A DNA stretch of 64,000 nt from Arthrobacter sp. 31Y (GCF_000526335.1 NZ_JAFW01000001.1:1426001-1490000); one strand, 5' to 3'; shown: positions 17,538 to 26,768, counted from the stretch's first letter. Numbers and translations: made by a program. The notes: generated from the sequence alone by a model not told the origin.

Positions 17538-18134
17538 TCATCCGGAAGGAAGCATGGCGATCAGGACCGGGACGATGCCAAGGCAGATAAAGGCCGGCAG
17601 CGAGCAGAGGCCCAGAGGAACTACAAGCTTCACCCCCAAGGCAGCTGCCCGCTTCTCTGCGGCCCGGAACTGCTCGCGCCGTTCCCTCGCCGCCTGTGCA
17701 TAGAGGATGGAAGCAGACGGCGCACCGGTCAAGGCTGCGAAAGCCAAGGCATTCTTTAGGCGGACCGCTTGAGGGGCGTGTTTGGTGGGCGTCCGCCAGG
17801 CAGTCTCCCAGTCGGCGCCAATGGCGAGCGCGGCAACAACGGGCCGGAGTGATTGCCTGATGGGAGGCGAGGCACATTTTGCGATGAGCTCCAGTGCCCG
17901 CCCAATTCCGGCGCCAGCATCGAGCATCGAGGCCACCAATTCCAGCATCATCGCCGTATCTCGCAGCCCGTCTGCCGCCGGGTCAACGTGGCTTGATGCG
18001 GAAGACTCCTGCGCCGCTTCGCTTTCCCATCGCCGGCGAAGAAACTGCGTCCTCGTCCGGGTGGGTGCGGCGAAGTTGAGGATAGCGGCCAGCGCCATGA
18101 ATGCGATCATCACTATCACAGGGCCTTGGAACAT
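17538..18134 (-). CDS. tadC: Tad/type II secretion F-family inner membrane protein (TadC-like)
   Basis: A 198-residue protein with one N-terminal membrane helix, a cytosolic four-helix T2SSF-type region (LELVASMLDAGAGIGRALELIAKC, then LKNALAFAALTGAPSASILYAQAARERRE) and a hydrophobic C-terminus (VKLVVPLGLCSLPAFICLGIVPVLIAML). It is the platform protein on which the TadA ATPase works. Its ATG shares one base with the stop of tadB (TGATG), so the two are coupled. Length is typical for the short actinobacterial form (Rv3657c-like). Confidence 0.87.
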   Translation of the reverse strand: MFQGPVIVMIAFMALAAILNFAAPTRTRTQFLRRRWESEAAQESSASSHVDPAADGLRDTAMMLELVASMLDAGAGIGRALELIAKCASPPIRQSLRPVVAALAIGADWETAWRTPTKHAPQAVRLKNALAFAALTGAPSASILYAQAARERREQFRAAEKRAAALGVKLVVPLGLCSLPAFICLGIVPVLIAMLPSG

Positions 18135-18931
18135 CAGTAACCCCCGCTCGCAGAAGCGACCAGCCGCGAGGACCAGACACGGCCCGCGGCTGTAAGGAGG
18201 ATTCCGGCCGCAAACGTGGCAAGGCCCAGAAAGTTGTTCAACAAGATCCCCAAAGGGTCAACGCCCAACGCCATTCCCAGCCCAAGTCCGAATACCGGAA
18301 GCCACGACAACAGCCGAACAGTGGCCTTGGGGCCTGCGAGCGCCGTCTGACGGGCGGCTTCGGAGTCCTCTTCGGCCTCCAATTGCGCTGCGAATCGAGT
18401 GAGGAGGTCCGCCAGCGGACAGCCGCTGGTCTCCGCAATGTCCAGGCAGGCAGCCAACTCCATCCATACGCGGCGCTCTGAACTTCCGCGTCGTGGATAA
18501 GTCTTGGCGGCAGCGCCCCGGATGGCTTCGGCTGGAGAATTTCCCACCGTTGACGCTGCCCGTGCCGCCGCGAGAACTTGCAGGGACTCGTCGGACAGGC
18601 CGGCGTTCCCCTTTTCTGCTACGGGAACCGTGCCACCGTCCGCGGTTTGCCGTGAACCATGGACAATCCATAATTCCTCCCACAGCCGGAAGGCTCCCCG
18701 GCCGCCGCGCAAGAGGGCCGCGAGCTGTTGTACCAGCACACCAAGCGACAACGGCTCGGGACCCTTCCGCGGCCTTGGACGTCCGAGCCGTATCCTCGGA
18801 CGGGCATTGGTTCGCAGGATCCGGCCCTGCGGTTCCCCCGGACTCGTCCGGAGACGCTGGATACCAGCCCGCCGACCCTTGAACTGCAGACACGCCGCGA
18901 GCGCCGCAACCATCACGAAGGCGCCGATCAT
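18134..18931 (-). CDS. tadB: Tad/type II secretion F-family inner membrane protein (TadB-like)
   Basis: A 265-residue membrane platform protein. It has an N-terminal helix, a long basic linker (about 20-60), a helical T2SSF domain with LAACLDIAETSGCPLADLLTRFAAQLEAE, the usual position of the conserved G-x-P-L turn, and two C-terminal membrane helices (LLSWLPVFGLGLGMALGVDPLGILL, GLATFAAGILLTAAG). It overlaps tadA by 4 nt and tadC by 1 nt, so the platform is made together with its ATPase. Confidence 0.88.
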   Translation of the reverse strand: MIGAFVMVAALAACLQFKGRRAGIQRLRTSPGEPQGRILRTNARPRIRLGRPRPRKGPEPLSLGVLVQQLAALLRGGRGAFRLWEELWIVHGSRQTADGGTVPVAEKGNAGLSDESLQVLAAARAASTVGNSPAEAIRGAAAKTYPRRGSSERRVWMELAACLDIAETSGCPLADLLTRFAAQLEAEEDSEAARQTALAGPKATVRLLSWLPVFGLGLGMALGVDPLGILLNNFLGLATFAAGILLTAAGRVWSSRLVASASGGY

Positions 18932-20241
18932 CGGCTGTCACCGAACCGACGCATCCCCCGGGGACGTGACCCGGTTGATATGGGGTTGCCCGTCATCAGG
19001 GACCGGTGTTGTGGCAGTGCGTCTTGCTGTGGCGGCAAACCATTCAGTTCCTCCCACGGTGCCAGCGAGAGCCGGACGGAGAGTTCAGGCCATGCTGGCC
19101 CGGGTGTCATTCCTGTGGGGCTCCAGCTGAGGGCCGGCACCACTTTCTGCCCCTGCCTGGTATCCGTGACTACGCCGATGGATGCCACCTTCCGTCCCCA
19201 CTGTGTTCGATCCACGTGAATCACGACGTCAAGGGCGCTGGAGACCTGCAACCGCACGGCTTCGGCGTTCAACCCTGCCAGGGCACCGAGTGCCACCAAC
19301 CGTGCCGGCACCGCTTCGGCAGTGTTGGCGTGGATGGTGCCACCACCTCCGGTGTGGCCGGTATTGAGCGCGGTCAGCAGTTCGCGGACTTCAGCACCTC
19401 GGCATTCACCTACGATCAACCTGTCCGGCCGCATGCGCAGTGCTTGGCGGACCAGTTCTCCGAGGTCCAGAGCCCCTCCGCCCTCGAGGTTTCCGTGGCG
19501 CGATTCCAGCGTCACCACATGCGGGTGGACAGGGTTAAGCTCGGCGGCGTCCTCTATCAGGACCAGACGCTCGGCCGGATGGCTCAGGCCGAGCATAGTG
19601 GAGAGCAGGGTTGTCTTTCCCGAGCCCGTTGCCCCGCTGATGAGGAAACTCAGTTTGTGAGCCATGATGGCACAGAGAACTGCCTCGACGTGGTCCGAAA
19701 ACATGCCGAGTTCTTTCAGCTCGGCGAGGGTAAACACTTCGTCCCGGCGGATGCGGATGGACAGCAGGGTCCCTGCCGTTGAAATCGGCGCGAGGACTGC
19801 GTGCACCCGATATCCGCCGTTGAGCCGTACGTCCACACAGGGGGAACCGTCGTCCAGTCGCCGTCCCCCGGCTGAGACCAAGCGGGTAGCCAGTGATCTG
19901 ATCTGTTGTTCGGTGTCGAAATGAACAGATGAACGTTCCAGGCCGTTCCCGCGGTCCAACCACACGGAATCAGGGCCGTTGACGAAGATGTCGGTAACGG
20001 CGGGATCTTGTGCGAGCGGCTGGAGGGGGCCCAACCCGTTCAGTTCCGCATTGATGGATTCGGCCGCCTCCAACGCTCCGGCTGTACCCAGTAGTCTGCC
20101 GCTTGCTTGCACTGCTGCCGCGACAGTGGAGGGAGTTACAGGTCCGCTCCCTGCGAGTACTGACTCCCGCACCGTTTCCAGAAGAACGGAGTCCAGTCTG
20201 CGGCCCTGCCGGCGACGGGTTCCCTCGGCAAACAGGCTCAC
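18928..20241 (-). CDS. tadA: TadA/CpaF family secretion ATPase
   Basis: A hexameric ATPase that powers pilin assembly, 437 residues. An N-terminal domain (about 1-180) with DIFVNGPDSVWLDRGNGLE leads into the catalytic domain: Walker A SGATGSGKTTLLSTML, an Asp box (VLIEDAAELNP), the His-box region with HPHVVTLESRHGN, and Walker B-like LRMRPDRLIVGECRGAEV. This is the standard CpaF layout. The GTG at 20241 overlaps the stop of the cpaE-like gene (GTGA). Confidence 0.94.
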   Translation of the reverse strand: MSLFAEGTRRRQGRRLDSVLLETVRESVLAGSGPVTPSTVAAAVQASGRLLGTAGALEAAESINAELNGLGPLQPLAQDPAVTDIFVNGPDSVWLDRGNGLERSSVHFDTEQQIRSLATRLVSAGGRRLDDGSPCVDVRLNGGYRVHAVLAPISTAGTLLSIRIRRDEVFTLAELKELGMFSDHVEAVLCAIMAHKLSFLISGATGSGKTTLLSTMLGLSHPAERLVLIEDAAELNPVHPHVVTLESRHGNLEGGGALDLGELVRQALRMRPDRLIVGECRGAEVRELLTALNTGHTGGGGTIHANTAEAVPARLVALGALAGLNAEAVRLQVSSALDVVIHVDRTQWGRKVASIGVVTDTRQGQKVVPALSWSPTGMTPGPAWPELSVRLSLAPWEELNGLPPQQDALPQHRSLMTGNPISTGSRPRGMRRFGDSR

Positions 20242-21422
20242 TGGACGTCGCCGGTCAGTTCCAGCACAGAACCAGCGAAGCGGCTGACTGATTTCCGGCG
20301 TCCGATTTCCAGCAGCCGCCCCAGCTCAGTGCCTGCAGCGACACCACGGATCTCCGGCAGGACACCCAGCAACGGCAACCCGAGAGACTCGGCGATCATG
20401 GGAGCATCCACAGAGGTGGCGCCGCTTCCGCGGACCACAAGTCCGGCATCTATGGGCGGAAGTTCGTTGAGGACGCGCGCGGCCGCCACTGCGGATTTGA
20501 GGTGGGCCTTGGTCAGCACCAAGATCCTGTCGCAATCCCACGCGAGCGTGCCCAAGCCCTCCCCGCTGCGTCCGATGTCAACCAGGATGAGTTCGAAGCT
20601 CCGCCGTGCGGCGTCAACAACAGCAGCCACGGCGCCAGCCGCCGGGATATGGACCGGTTCACGGGTCCCGGGCCAGGACAGGTAAGCGAAGCCGCCGGCA
20701 ACCGGCAGTGAATCCCGGAACTGGGACGGATCGATGCTGCCCCGGGTTTCGGCGAAGTCCGGCCATCGGAGACCGGGAATTTCGTCAGCGGTGACCGCCA
20801 GCTCAAGGCCACCACCCCAGCGGTCGCCGTCGATGAGCACGGTGCTGATGCCATGACCGGCTGCAGCTTGGGCAAGCCAGATGGCGGTGGTGGTAGCTCC
20901 AGCCCCACCACTGCCACCGATGATTCCCATGACCGTGCCGCCAGGATCCGGGGAGCCGGACATGCTCAGGTGTTCGGCCAGCCAACCCGCGGCCTCAGGA
21001 AGGACGGCGACGCGCTCAGCTCCAAGCGAAGCGGCTAAACGCCATAACCCGTCCCCTTCAGAGGCTTTGCCGAGCAACACCGTGGGAGCCCTTCGCCTAG
21101 GTGGCAATTCCCGAATATCGCTGCCTACCAGCACGACGTCAGCGTTGTCCCAGCCGTGGACGGCTTCCATCACATCCACGGCCGTTCTGAGACTTCCGCC
21201 TGCCGCAGCGACTATCCGTTTTGCCTCTTCCTGAAGGTAGGGGTCGCCGGAAACGAGCAGAATACCGACCGCGTCGCGTGGCACCCAGGATCCGTCCGCG
21301 TCCCCTTCCACCGGTTGCTTGCTTGAGGGCCCATACCGCTCAGCTGTACGTCTGGGGTGTGGAGGTTGTCCCGGGTCTCTGGGTTGCCTATGCCGACGAT
21401 CTCGCTTCTTCATGGCTTTCAC
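20238..21422 (-). CDS. CpaE/Ssd-like MinD-family protein, first gene of the tad operon
   Basis: About 394 residues. The N-terminal half is a receiver-like domain (AVGILLVSGDPYLQEEAKRIV, then ADVVLVGSD), and the C-terminal half is a MinD/ParA fold with GIIGGSGGAGATTTAIWLAQ, STVLIDGDRWGGG and LILVDIGRSGEG. The Walker A lysines of ParA proteins are missing (GGAGATTT instead of KGGxGKTT), so ATP hydrolysis may be lost. It probably places the secretion machine; the mycobacterial relative Ssd affects septum formation. The start is uncertain: GTG 21422 or ATG 21413 give a basic leader of about 45 residues, and internal starts exist. Confidence 0.83.
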   Translation of the reverse strand: MKAMKKRDRRHRQPRDPGQPPHPRRTAERYGPSSKQPVEGDADGSWVPRDAVGILLVSGDPYLQEEAKRIVAAAGGSLRTAVDVMEAVHGWDNADVVLVGSDIRELPPRRRAPTVLLGKASEGDGLWRLAASLGAERVAVLPEAAGWLAEHLSMSGSPDPGGTVMGIIGGSGGAGATTTAIWLAQAAAGHGISTVLIDGDRWGGGLELAVTADEIPGLRWPDFAETRGSIDPSQFRDSLPVAGGFAYLSWPGTREPVHIPAAGAVAAVVDAARRSFELILVDIGRSGEGLGTLAWDCDRILVLTKAHLKSAVAAARVLNELPPIDAGLVVRGSGATSVDAPMIAESLGLPLLGVLPEIRGVAAGTELGRLLEIGRRKSVSRFAGSVLELTGDVQ

Positions 21423-21598
21423 ACTGCTTCAATCGGTGGGACAGAAGAAGCTTCGAATGCCCGTATGTGCACAACACGGCGCGGCCGGAGCTGTGGAGGA
21501 GCAGTCGCTCCCCCACCAGCACGCAGCTCCTCTCCGGTACAGCACACCAACCCGCCCCCGACACTCAGCACACCTCCGCACAAGGCAGAATGGACACC

Positions 21599-23290
21599 AT
21601 GTATTTGCTGCTCGCCGCCCACCAGGAAGGCGCAGCCATACAACGGATATCCCCCACCGGAAAGGCGACTGCTGACGCTCGCGTCGTCACCCGAAGTGAC
21701 TTGTCCGGCGTCGTGCGTGAATTCGAAGCTCAGCGTCCACGCTGGGTGTGGCATCGTGCCCAGGACTGGTACCCCGAACTGCTGAGCCAGGGCATAGAGC
21801 TGGAGCGTTGCCACGACCTCGCGCTCTGCGGAGCCATTCTGGCCCACTCGGAATTCACGGCCCACACGGACTATGCCAAGCATGCGGTCAAGCTCACGCA
21901 GGACGATGACTCCACACCGCCGCGCGCCCTTCAACCCCCGCCACCGCCCGCAGATCAAGGCGCCCTGTTCGAGGACCTTTCGCCCTCCAACCCCAAAGCG
22001 GGGCTCGCTGAGCTCAAAGAGGAGTTTGCCGCCCAACAACTCGCAATCTCCCAGGTCTCTGAGGCCCACCAGCAGAAACAGCGCCTCCAACTACTGCTCG
22101 CCGCTGAGTCTGCTTGCGCCATTATCGCCCTGGAGATGCAGCACGTCGGCGTCCCTTGGCGTGAAGAGCTACATCAGCAGATCCTCGCCGATGTTCTAGG
22201 GCCCCGGCCGCCGCTGGGGCACCGTCCACCGGCACTCGAGGCTCTTTGCGCTGAGCTCAGGAGCATCCTCAACTCCCCCAGCCTGAATCCGGACTCCCCT
22301 CAGGACCTGATGCGCGCCTTGCATCGGAACGGGATCGAGGTCAAAAGTACCCGGCAGTGGGAGCTTCAGGAGTCGAAGCATCCGGCCATTCAGCCGCTGC
22401 TCGCCTACAAGAAGCTCTCCCGGCTGCACACCGCCAACGGCTGGTCCTGGCTGGACGCCTGGGTCCGTGACGGGCGGTTCCATCCCGAGTATGTGGTGGG
22501 TGGTGTTGTGTCGGGGCGATGGGCTTCGCGCGGTGGCGGCGCCCTCCAAATCCCGCGAAATATCCGGGCAGCGGTCCATGCGGATCCGGGGCACAAGCTC
22601 ATCGTTGCCGATGCCTCTCAACTGGAGCCACGTGTGCTCGTGGCCCTGGCCCAGGACACCAAAATGGCGGAAGCAGCCCGGGACAAGGACCTCTACGCAG
22701 GCATCGCAGCCCAAGGCTTTGGTGGAGACCGGGCGAAGGCGAAAATCGCGCTGCTGGGAGCCATCTACGGCGCCACCACGGGCGAGTCCGGCAGGCTCAT
22801 GCCGCAGCTGACGCGGACTTATCCACGCGCCGTCGGCTTCGTGGAGCAAGCAGCACGTGAGGGCGAGGCAGGCCGAACCGTCACCACGCGGCTGGGCAGA
22901 AGCAGCCCGCCACCATCGATCGGCTGGCTGCGGAGCCAGCAATCCACCACGGCCGAGGAACAGCGTCGCGCCGACAATCTTGCCCGGTCACGGGGCCGTT
23001 TCACCCGGAACTTCGTGGTGCAGGGCTCGGCTGCTGAGTGGGCGGCGTGCTGGTTGGCGGAATTACGACGGCGGCTGCGGACCTTGCGCGCCGAAGGCTC
23101 ACCCAGCGGCGAGCTGGTCTTCTTCCTGCACGATGAAGTGATGATTCACGCTCCCGCGAGTGCCGTGGACGCTTGTATCCGTGCCATCGAAGAAGCGGCC
23201 GCAGCGGCGAAGGAACTCATGTTTGGGCGGATCCCGGTGGAATTTCCGGTGAGCCTGGCGGTGGTCGATTCGTACGACAAAGCGAAGTAG
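21599..23290 (+). CDS. PolA-like DNA polymerase (annotated elsewhere as bifunctional 3'-5' exonuclease/polymerase)
   Basis: A family A polymerase of about 563 residues without a 5' nuclease domain. The polymerase motifs are recognisable: LIVADASQLEPRVLV (motif A, usually DYSQIELR), DRAKAKIALLGAIYG (the motif B/O-helix region, usually RxxxKxxxFGxxYG) and FFLHDEVMIHAP (motif C, HDE). The N-terminal 170 residues align in position with an exonuclease domain, but I see no DxE motif. ATG 21599 is chosen; ATG 21590 adds three residues, and the upstream frame to 21221 overlaps the divergent cpaE-like gene. Role unknown; repair synthesis is plausible. Confidence 0.82.
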   Translation: MYLLLAAHQEGAAIQRISPTGKATADARVVTRSDLSGVVREFEAQRPRWVWHRAQDWYPELLSQGIELERCHDLALCGAILAHSEFTAHTDYAKHAVKLTQDDDSTPPRALQPPPPPADQGALFEDLSPSNPKAGLAELKEEFAAQQLAISQVSEAHQQKQRLQLLLAAESACAIIALEMQHVGVPWREELHQQILADVLGPRPPLGHRPPALEALCAELRSILNSPSLNPDSPQDLMRALHRNGIEVKSTRQWELQESKHPAIQPLLAYKKLSRLHTANGWSWLDAWVRDGRFHPEYVVGGVVSGRWASRGGGALQIPRNIRAAVHADPGHKLIVADASQLEPRVLVALAQDTKMAEAARDKDLYAGIAAQGFGGDRAKAKIALLGAIYGATTGESGRLMPQLTRTYPRAVGFVEQAAREGEAGRTVTTRLGRSSPPPSIGWLRSQQSTTAEEQRRADNLARSRGRFTRNFVVQGSAAEWAACWLAELRRRLRTLRAEGSPSGELVFFLHDEVMIHAPASAVDACIRAIEEAAAAAKELMFGRIPVEFPVSLAVVDSYDKAK

Positions 23291-23477
23291 CCGGACCATA
23301 GCCGGAAGGAGCGGCACTATCCAGTCACATCTCGCCATATGAGCCGGGATGACCCACCTGTAACCGGTACTGCCAAGTAACTTTAGTTCGTCCCCCGGTT
23401 CTGGATAGTTTCACTATGTGGATCGTTTTGCTGGTCCGCACCAGAATCAAAGCAGCATCACAAGGGGGAAGCATTCG

Positions 23478-23678
23478 ATGGCTGGCAGGTTTGAAATACT
23501 CAAGGACAACGCCGACGGTTACCGGTTCCGCCTGACGGCGTCCGATGGAACAGTCGTGGCCGAATCACCCACGTTCAAGCACCTCGAGGGCGTCGTGGCC
23601 GGAATCAACGCCGTCCGGGAAAACGCCGCAACAGGACTGATCGTTGACCGGTCCACCACAGCCCGCAAGGCTGCCTAA
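23478..23678 (+). CDS. Small DUF1508/YegP-like protein
   Basis: A 66-residue protein with one YegP-type repeat: MAGRFEILKDNADGYRFRLTASDGTVVAES, then the helix KHLEGVVAGINAVRENA. Larger family members have two such repeats. The ATG has CAAGGGGGAA about 8 nt upstream, a good ribosome site. The stop overlaps the stop of the convergent Nudix gene. Function of the family is not known. Confidence 0.85.
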   Translation: MAGRFEILKDNADGYRFRLTASDGTVVAESPTFKHLEGVVAGINAVRENAATGLIVDRSTTARKAA

Positions 23679-24352
23679 AGGTCAATATCGCGCAGCTTGG
23701 CCTTGTCCCAGGGAACGGTCCATCCCAGTTCGTCGAACAGGCCGCTGAGGACCATCCCGGTAAAGCCCCACACCAGCACGCCGTTTACGGTGAAGCCAGG
23801 ACTTGTGTACGTGCGGCCGAACCTGGAGATGGTGGCAGTGACACGGTTGACTGGATCCAGGAGGTCGCGCACCGGCACCCTGAAGACCTGCGCTGACTCG
23901 GCGTAGTCCACGACGCGAACAGGTGATGGCGCATCCCACCAGGCCAGCACCGGTGTCACCCGGAAGTTGCTCCGGATGAGGCCAAGTTCCGAAATGACAC
24001 CAAGAACCCGGACACCGCTGGCGTCCAGCCCGGTTTCTTCCACAGCTTCGCGAAGCGCTGCGGCCACCACAGACTCGTCTTCCGGGTCCACGCTGCCGCC
24101 CGGGAACGCCACCTGGCCCGGATGGTCATCGAGGGTATGTGCCCGTTCCAGCAAGAGGACATCAAGATCGGCCGGCGCGATAGGGCGACCCGACTCGGCA
24201 GGGACGTTGTCCAGCACGCCGAAAAGCATCAGGACTGCCGCAGCGCGGTTGGTTTCGGGGGTGACAGGAAGCCTTTCCCAGAGGGCCGAGTGCTGCTGCT
24301 GGCCCTCTTCAAAGCGGGTCACCAGTGCAGACAGTTCCTCAAGCGCGGTCAC
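23675..24352 (-). CDS. Nudix hydrolase, CoA pyrophosphatase-like
   Basis: A 225-residue hydrolase of nucleoside-diphosphate-linked compounds. The Nudix box is PGGSVDPEDESV followed by AALREAVEETGLDA (G-x5-E-x7-REUxEExGU), with the metal-binding glutamates present, and an upstream VAFPGG typical of CoA pyrophosphatases. Its GTG start overlaps the stop of nth (GTGA), so both are translated from one message. The same pair, nth and a Nudix CoA-pyrophosphatase-like gene, is adjacent in mycobacteria (Rv3674c, Rv3672c). The true substrate is not shown by sequence. Confidence 0.9.
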   Translation of the reverse strand: MTALEELSALVTRFEEGQQQHSALWERLPVTPETNRAAAVLMLFGVLDNVPAESGRPIAPADLDVLLLERAHTLDDHPGQVAFPGGSVDPEDESVVAAALREAVEETGLDASGVRVLGVISELGLIRSNFRVTPVLAWWDAPSPVRVVDYAESAQVFRVPVRDLLDPVNRVTATISRFGRTYTSPGFTVNGVLVWGFTGMVLSGLFDELGWTVPWDKAKLRDIDL

Positions 24353-25143
24353 CCGGGCCTCCTTTGCGATTCCATACGGATCTCCGCGGCCCGGTGCGTC
24401 TCAGCCAGGAGCTTCTCGAGCAAAGCTTCATTGCCCGGCGCGAGCTCGTACTTGAGCAGTTTGGCTGCCTTGACGGGATCCGTTTCGCCCTCGCCGTAGC
24501 TGGGGCAGAGACTTGCCACCGGGCAGGCACCACAGGCCGGCTTCCTGGAATGGCAGACCCTTCGCCCGTGGAACACCACCCGGTGCGAGAGCATGGTCCA
24601 GTCGCGGGGTTCAAACAATTCGGCGACGTCGAACTCGATCTTCACAGGATCATCCGAGGCCGTCCACCCGAAGCGGCGGGCCAGCCTGCCGAAATGTGTG
24701 TCCACCGTGATCCCGGGAACGCCGAAGGCATTGCCCAACACCACGTTCGCGGTCTTGCGCCCGACGCCCGGGAGCGTCACCAGATCTTCAAGACGTCCCG
24801 GGACCACGCCGTCGTACTCATCCACAAGCCGCGTGCTGAGCGCCAAAACGTTGCGGGCTTTGGCCCGGAAGAAGCCCGTCGGCTGAAGTATTGTCTCCAG
24901 CTCAACGGGATCAGCTTCAGCCATGGCGCGGGCATCCGGGTAGCGGGCAAACAGGATCTTGGTGACCTGGTTGACCGCCACATCAGTGGTTTGGGCGGAG
25001 AGGACCGTGGCCACCACCAGCTCAAAGGGATTCCTGAAATCCAACTCCGCATGCGCGTAGGGATACTTATCAGCGAGAATCCTGTTGATCTTGCGTGCCC
25101 GGCGTTTGAGCGCGAGCAGCGAACCAGCTTCAGCGATGGCCAC
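24349..25143 (-). CDS. nth: Endonuclease III (base-excision repair glycosylase/AP lyase)
   Basis: Removes oxidised pyrimidines and nicks at abasic sites. The helix-hairpin-helix LVTLPGVGRKTANVVLG contains the catalytic lysine, and GITVDTHFGRLARRFG has the catalytic aspartate. The C-terminus holds the [4Fe-4S] ligands in the spacing C-x6-C-x2-C-x5-C (CHSRKPACGACPVASLC). The 264-residue length is somewhat long at the C-terminus compared with E. coli (211). Start ATG 25143. Coupled to the Nudix gene downstream; 11 nt separate it from the membrane protein gene upstream. Confidence 0.95.
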   Translation of the reverse strand: MAIAEAGSLLALKRRARKINRILADKYPYAHAELDFRNPFELVVATVLSAQTTDVAVNQVTKILFARYPDARAMAEADPVELETILQPTGFFRAKARNVLALSTRLVDEYDGVVPGRLEDLVTLPGVGRKTANVVLGNAFGVPGITVDTHFGRLARRFGWTASDDPVKIEFDVAELFEPRDWTMLSHRVVFHGRRVCHSRKPACGACPVASLCPSYGEGETDPVKAAKLLKYELAPGNEALLEKLLAETHRAAEIRMESQRRPG

Positions 25144-25154
25144 GGGGTCCCTGC

Positions 25155-26768
25155 TTAGCCGCGTTCGATGTTGCTGAGCTCCCGGAGGACCCCAACCTTG
25201 CCGTCGGTGTCCTGGACCAGGAATTCATGGCCGCGGTCCTCCAATGCCAATACCCATCCACCAGGCTCGATGGTGAAGGCCGGGGCACCCGTGTGCTCGT
25301 CGTATGCGGTACGCGGCTGGCCTACTGCGAACCAGAAAGCCTCATACTGAGGCGAATCGGATTCCTCAGGACGGCTGGCCGGGTCCACGGTAGCGCCAAT
25401 CGAGTCGCTCACCCTGCGCGTGTCACCGGAGACAATGGGCGTTGCCATGGTGGCAGCCCACGGCTGCGGGGCCGCTGGTTGGGCCGCCTGCTGGGCGGCG
25501 TGCTGCGTTGTAGCGGGCTGAGCCGCTGAACCCGTGGCAGGAACCTGGGCATCCTTAGCGCTGGGCTCGCCAGCAGGCTCAGCCTTCTCAGGCGAAGACG
25601 TAGCGGGAGAAGCGCCGGTGCCGGACGGTGTGTGGCCGCTTGCCGAGCCGAAAGTTGCCGGCTCAGCGGCGGGTTCAGTTGTGGCGGTGCTGCCCGTTGC
25701 GGGCCCACTGCTTGCTGGTCCACGGCTTGCATAGCCGGAACCATCCGCGGGTTTGTCGTCGGCTGCATGCACGACGGCGGAGGCTTCAGTTGCCGGCGAA
25801 GGCGTGGTTCCGTAGCTGGCCGGCGGAGCGAAGGGGCTTGCGCCCGTTGCCGCACCGGCGGCGCCCGCACCAGAGGCGCCCGCACCGGGAGCACCCGTGG
25901 AGGCTGCTGCAGCCGCTGTACCTGAAACGTGCGGAACGGGAGCCTGGTAACCGGGTGCCGATCCCTGGAATCCGGGGGTTGAACTGAATCCGGGGGTTGA
26001 ACTGAATCCGGGGGTTGAACTCTGGAATCCGCTGCTTGAACCTGTGGCGTCTGCAGGCTTGGGTGTGGTGGGCGCCTTCGGTGCCTTGGGAGCAGCAGGC
26101 TTGCGGCTGGGCACGGCGGCTTCGCGGGCAACCACGTGCGCCGGCGTTTCAGCGCGACCCTTAAAGTCGGCGGAAAGCCACGGAAGATGCGGGGCCAGGA
26201 CCGTCGCTGCCAGCAGGCCTGCAGAGCCGATCAGACCCAGAAGTACGCTGCCGTTGAACGAGTTGGCAATGGTCAGGAAGAACAAGGGGAACGCAAAGGA
26301 GGCTGTCACTGACGCGAACTGGTCAACGGACAGTGAGCCAACACGGACGATTGTTCCCGGCTGCAACCTGCGGGCTACGAAGAGTGCCACTACAACCAGC
26401 GGCAGGATGATGCCCAGCAGCAGGAAGAAGAGGTTGCCGAGGTTCCAGAGGTTGTAGCGCTCCCCAAACATGGGCAGGAGCGAAGCCACGAACATCAGGA
26501 GTGTGGAACTGAAAACAGTCAGGTCCCGGATAGTGAACGGCCCGGCGACGGCGTCATATTTGGCAGCGCCATTCTTGGGGGCGTCGTTCTGAGCAGCGTT
26601 GTCCGTTACTGCAGCGTCGTTCTTGAGGGGAGCTCCGGACATACCCGTCGCAGAATTCCCAGCAGGGGTGCCGTCAGCAGCGTTGCCACCTGAAGCGGTG
26701 GCCGTTCCAGCCGCGGTGTCCGGTCCCGTCGGGTGTGAGTCGTGCGGGCCTGGGCTCAGCTGGTTCAT
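25155..26768 (-). CDS. Membrane protein with long disordered Pro/Ala/Ser-rich region and conserved C-terminus
   Basis: A 537-residue protein of unknown function. Residues 1-75 are low-complexity, then four or five membrane helices (about 80-215: FSSTLLMFVASLLPMF, NLFFLLLGIILPLVVVALFVA, FASVTASFAFPLFFLTIA, VLLGLIGSAGLLAATVLA). A roughly 250-residue disordered stretch follows, rich in Ala, Pro, Ser and Thr with three TPGFS repeats. The last 60 residues are folded-looking (AFWFAVGQPRTAYDE, GGWVLALEDRGHEFLVQDTDGKVGVLREL), possibly a small beta domain on the cytosolic side. A GGAG lies 6 nt before ATG 26768. Likely co-transcribed with nth. Confidence 0.7.
   Translation of the reverse strand: MNQLSPGPHDSHPTGPDTAAGTATASGGNAADGTPAGNSATGMSGAPLKNDAAVTDNAAQNDAPKNGAAKYDAVAGPFTIRDLTVFSSTLLMFVASLLPMFGERYNLWNLGNLFFLLLGIILPLVVVALFVARRLQPGTIVRVGSLSVDQFASVTASFAFPLFFLTIANSFNGSVLLGLIGSAGLLAATVLAPHLPWLSADFKGRAETPAHVVAREAAVPSRKPAAPKAPKAPTTPKPADATGSSSGFQSSTPGFSSTPGFSSTPGFQGSAPGYQAPVPHVSGTAAAAASTGAPGAGASGAGAAGAATGASPFAPPASYGTTPSPATEASAVVHAADDKPADGSGYASRGPASSGPATGSTATTEPAAEPATFGSASGHTPSGTGASPATSSPEKAEPAGEPSAKDAQVPATGSAAQPATTQHAAQQAAQPAAPQPWAATMATPIVSGDTRRVSDSIGATVDPASRPEESDSPQYEAFWFAVGQPRTAYDEHTGAPAFTIEPGGWVLALEDRGHEFLVQDTDGKVGVLRELSNIERG
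25968..26021 (-). repeat. Three tandem 18-bp repeats inside the disordered region
   Basis: Three identical copies of an 18-bp unit (25968-25985, 25986-26003, 26004-26021) encode the repeated STPGFS peptide. Exact identity suggests recent slippage, so copy number may vary between strains. Confidence 0.9.
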
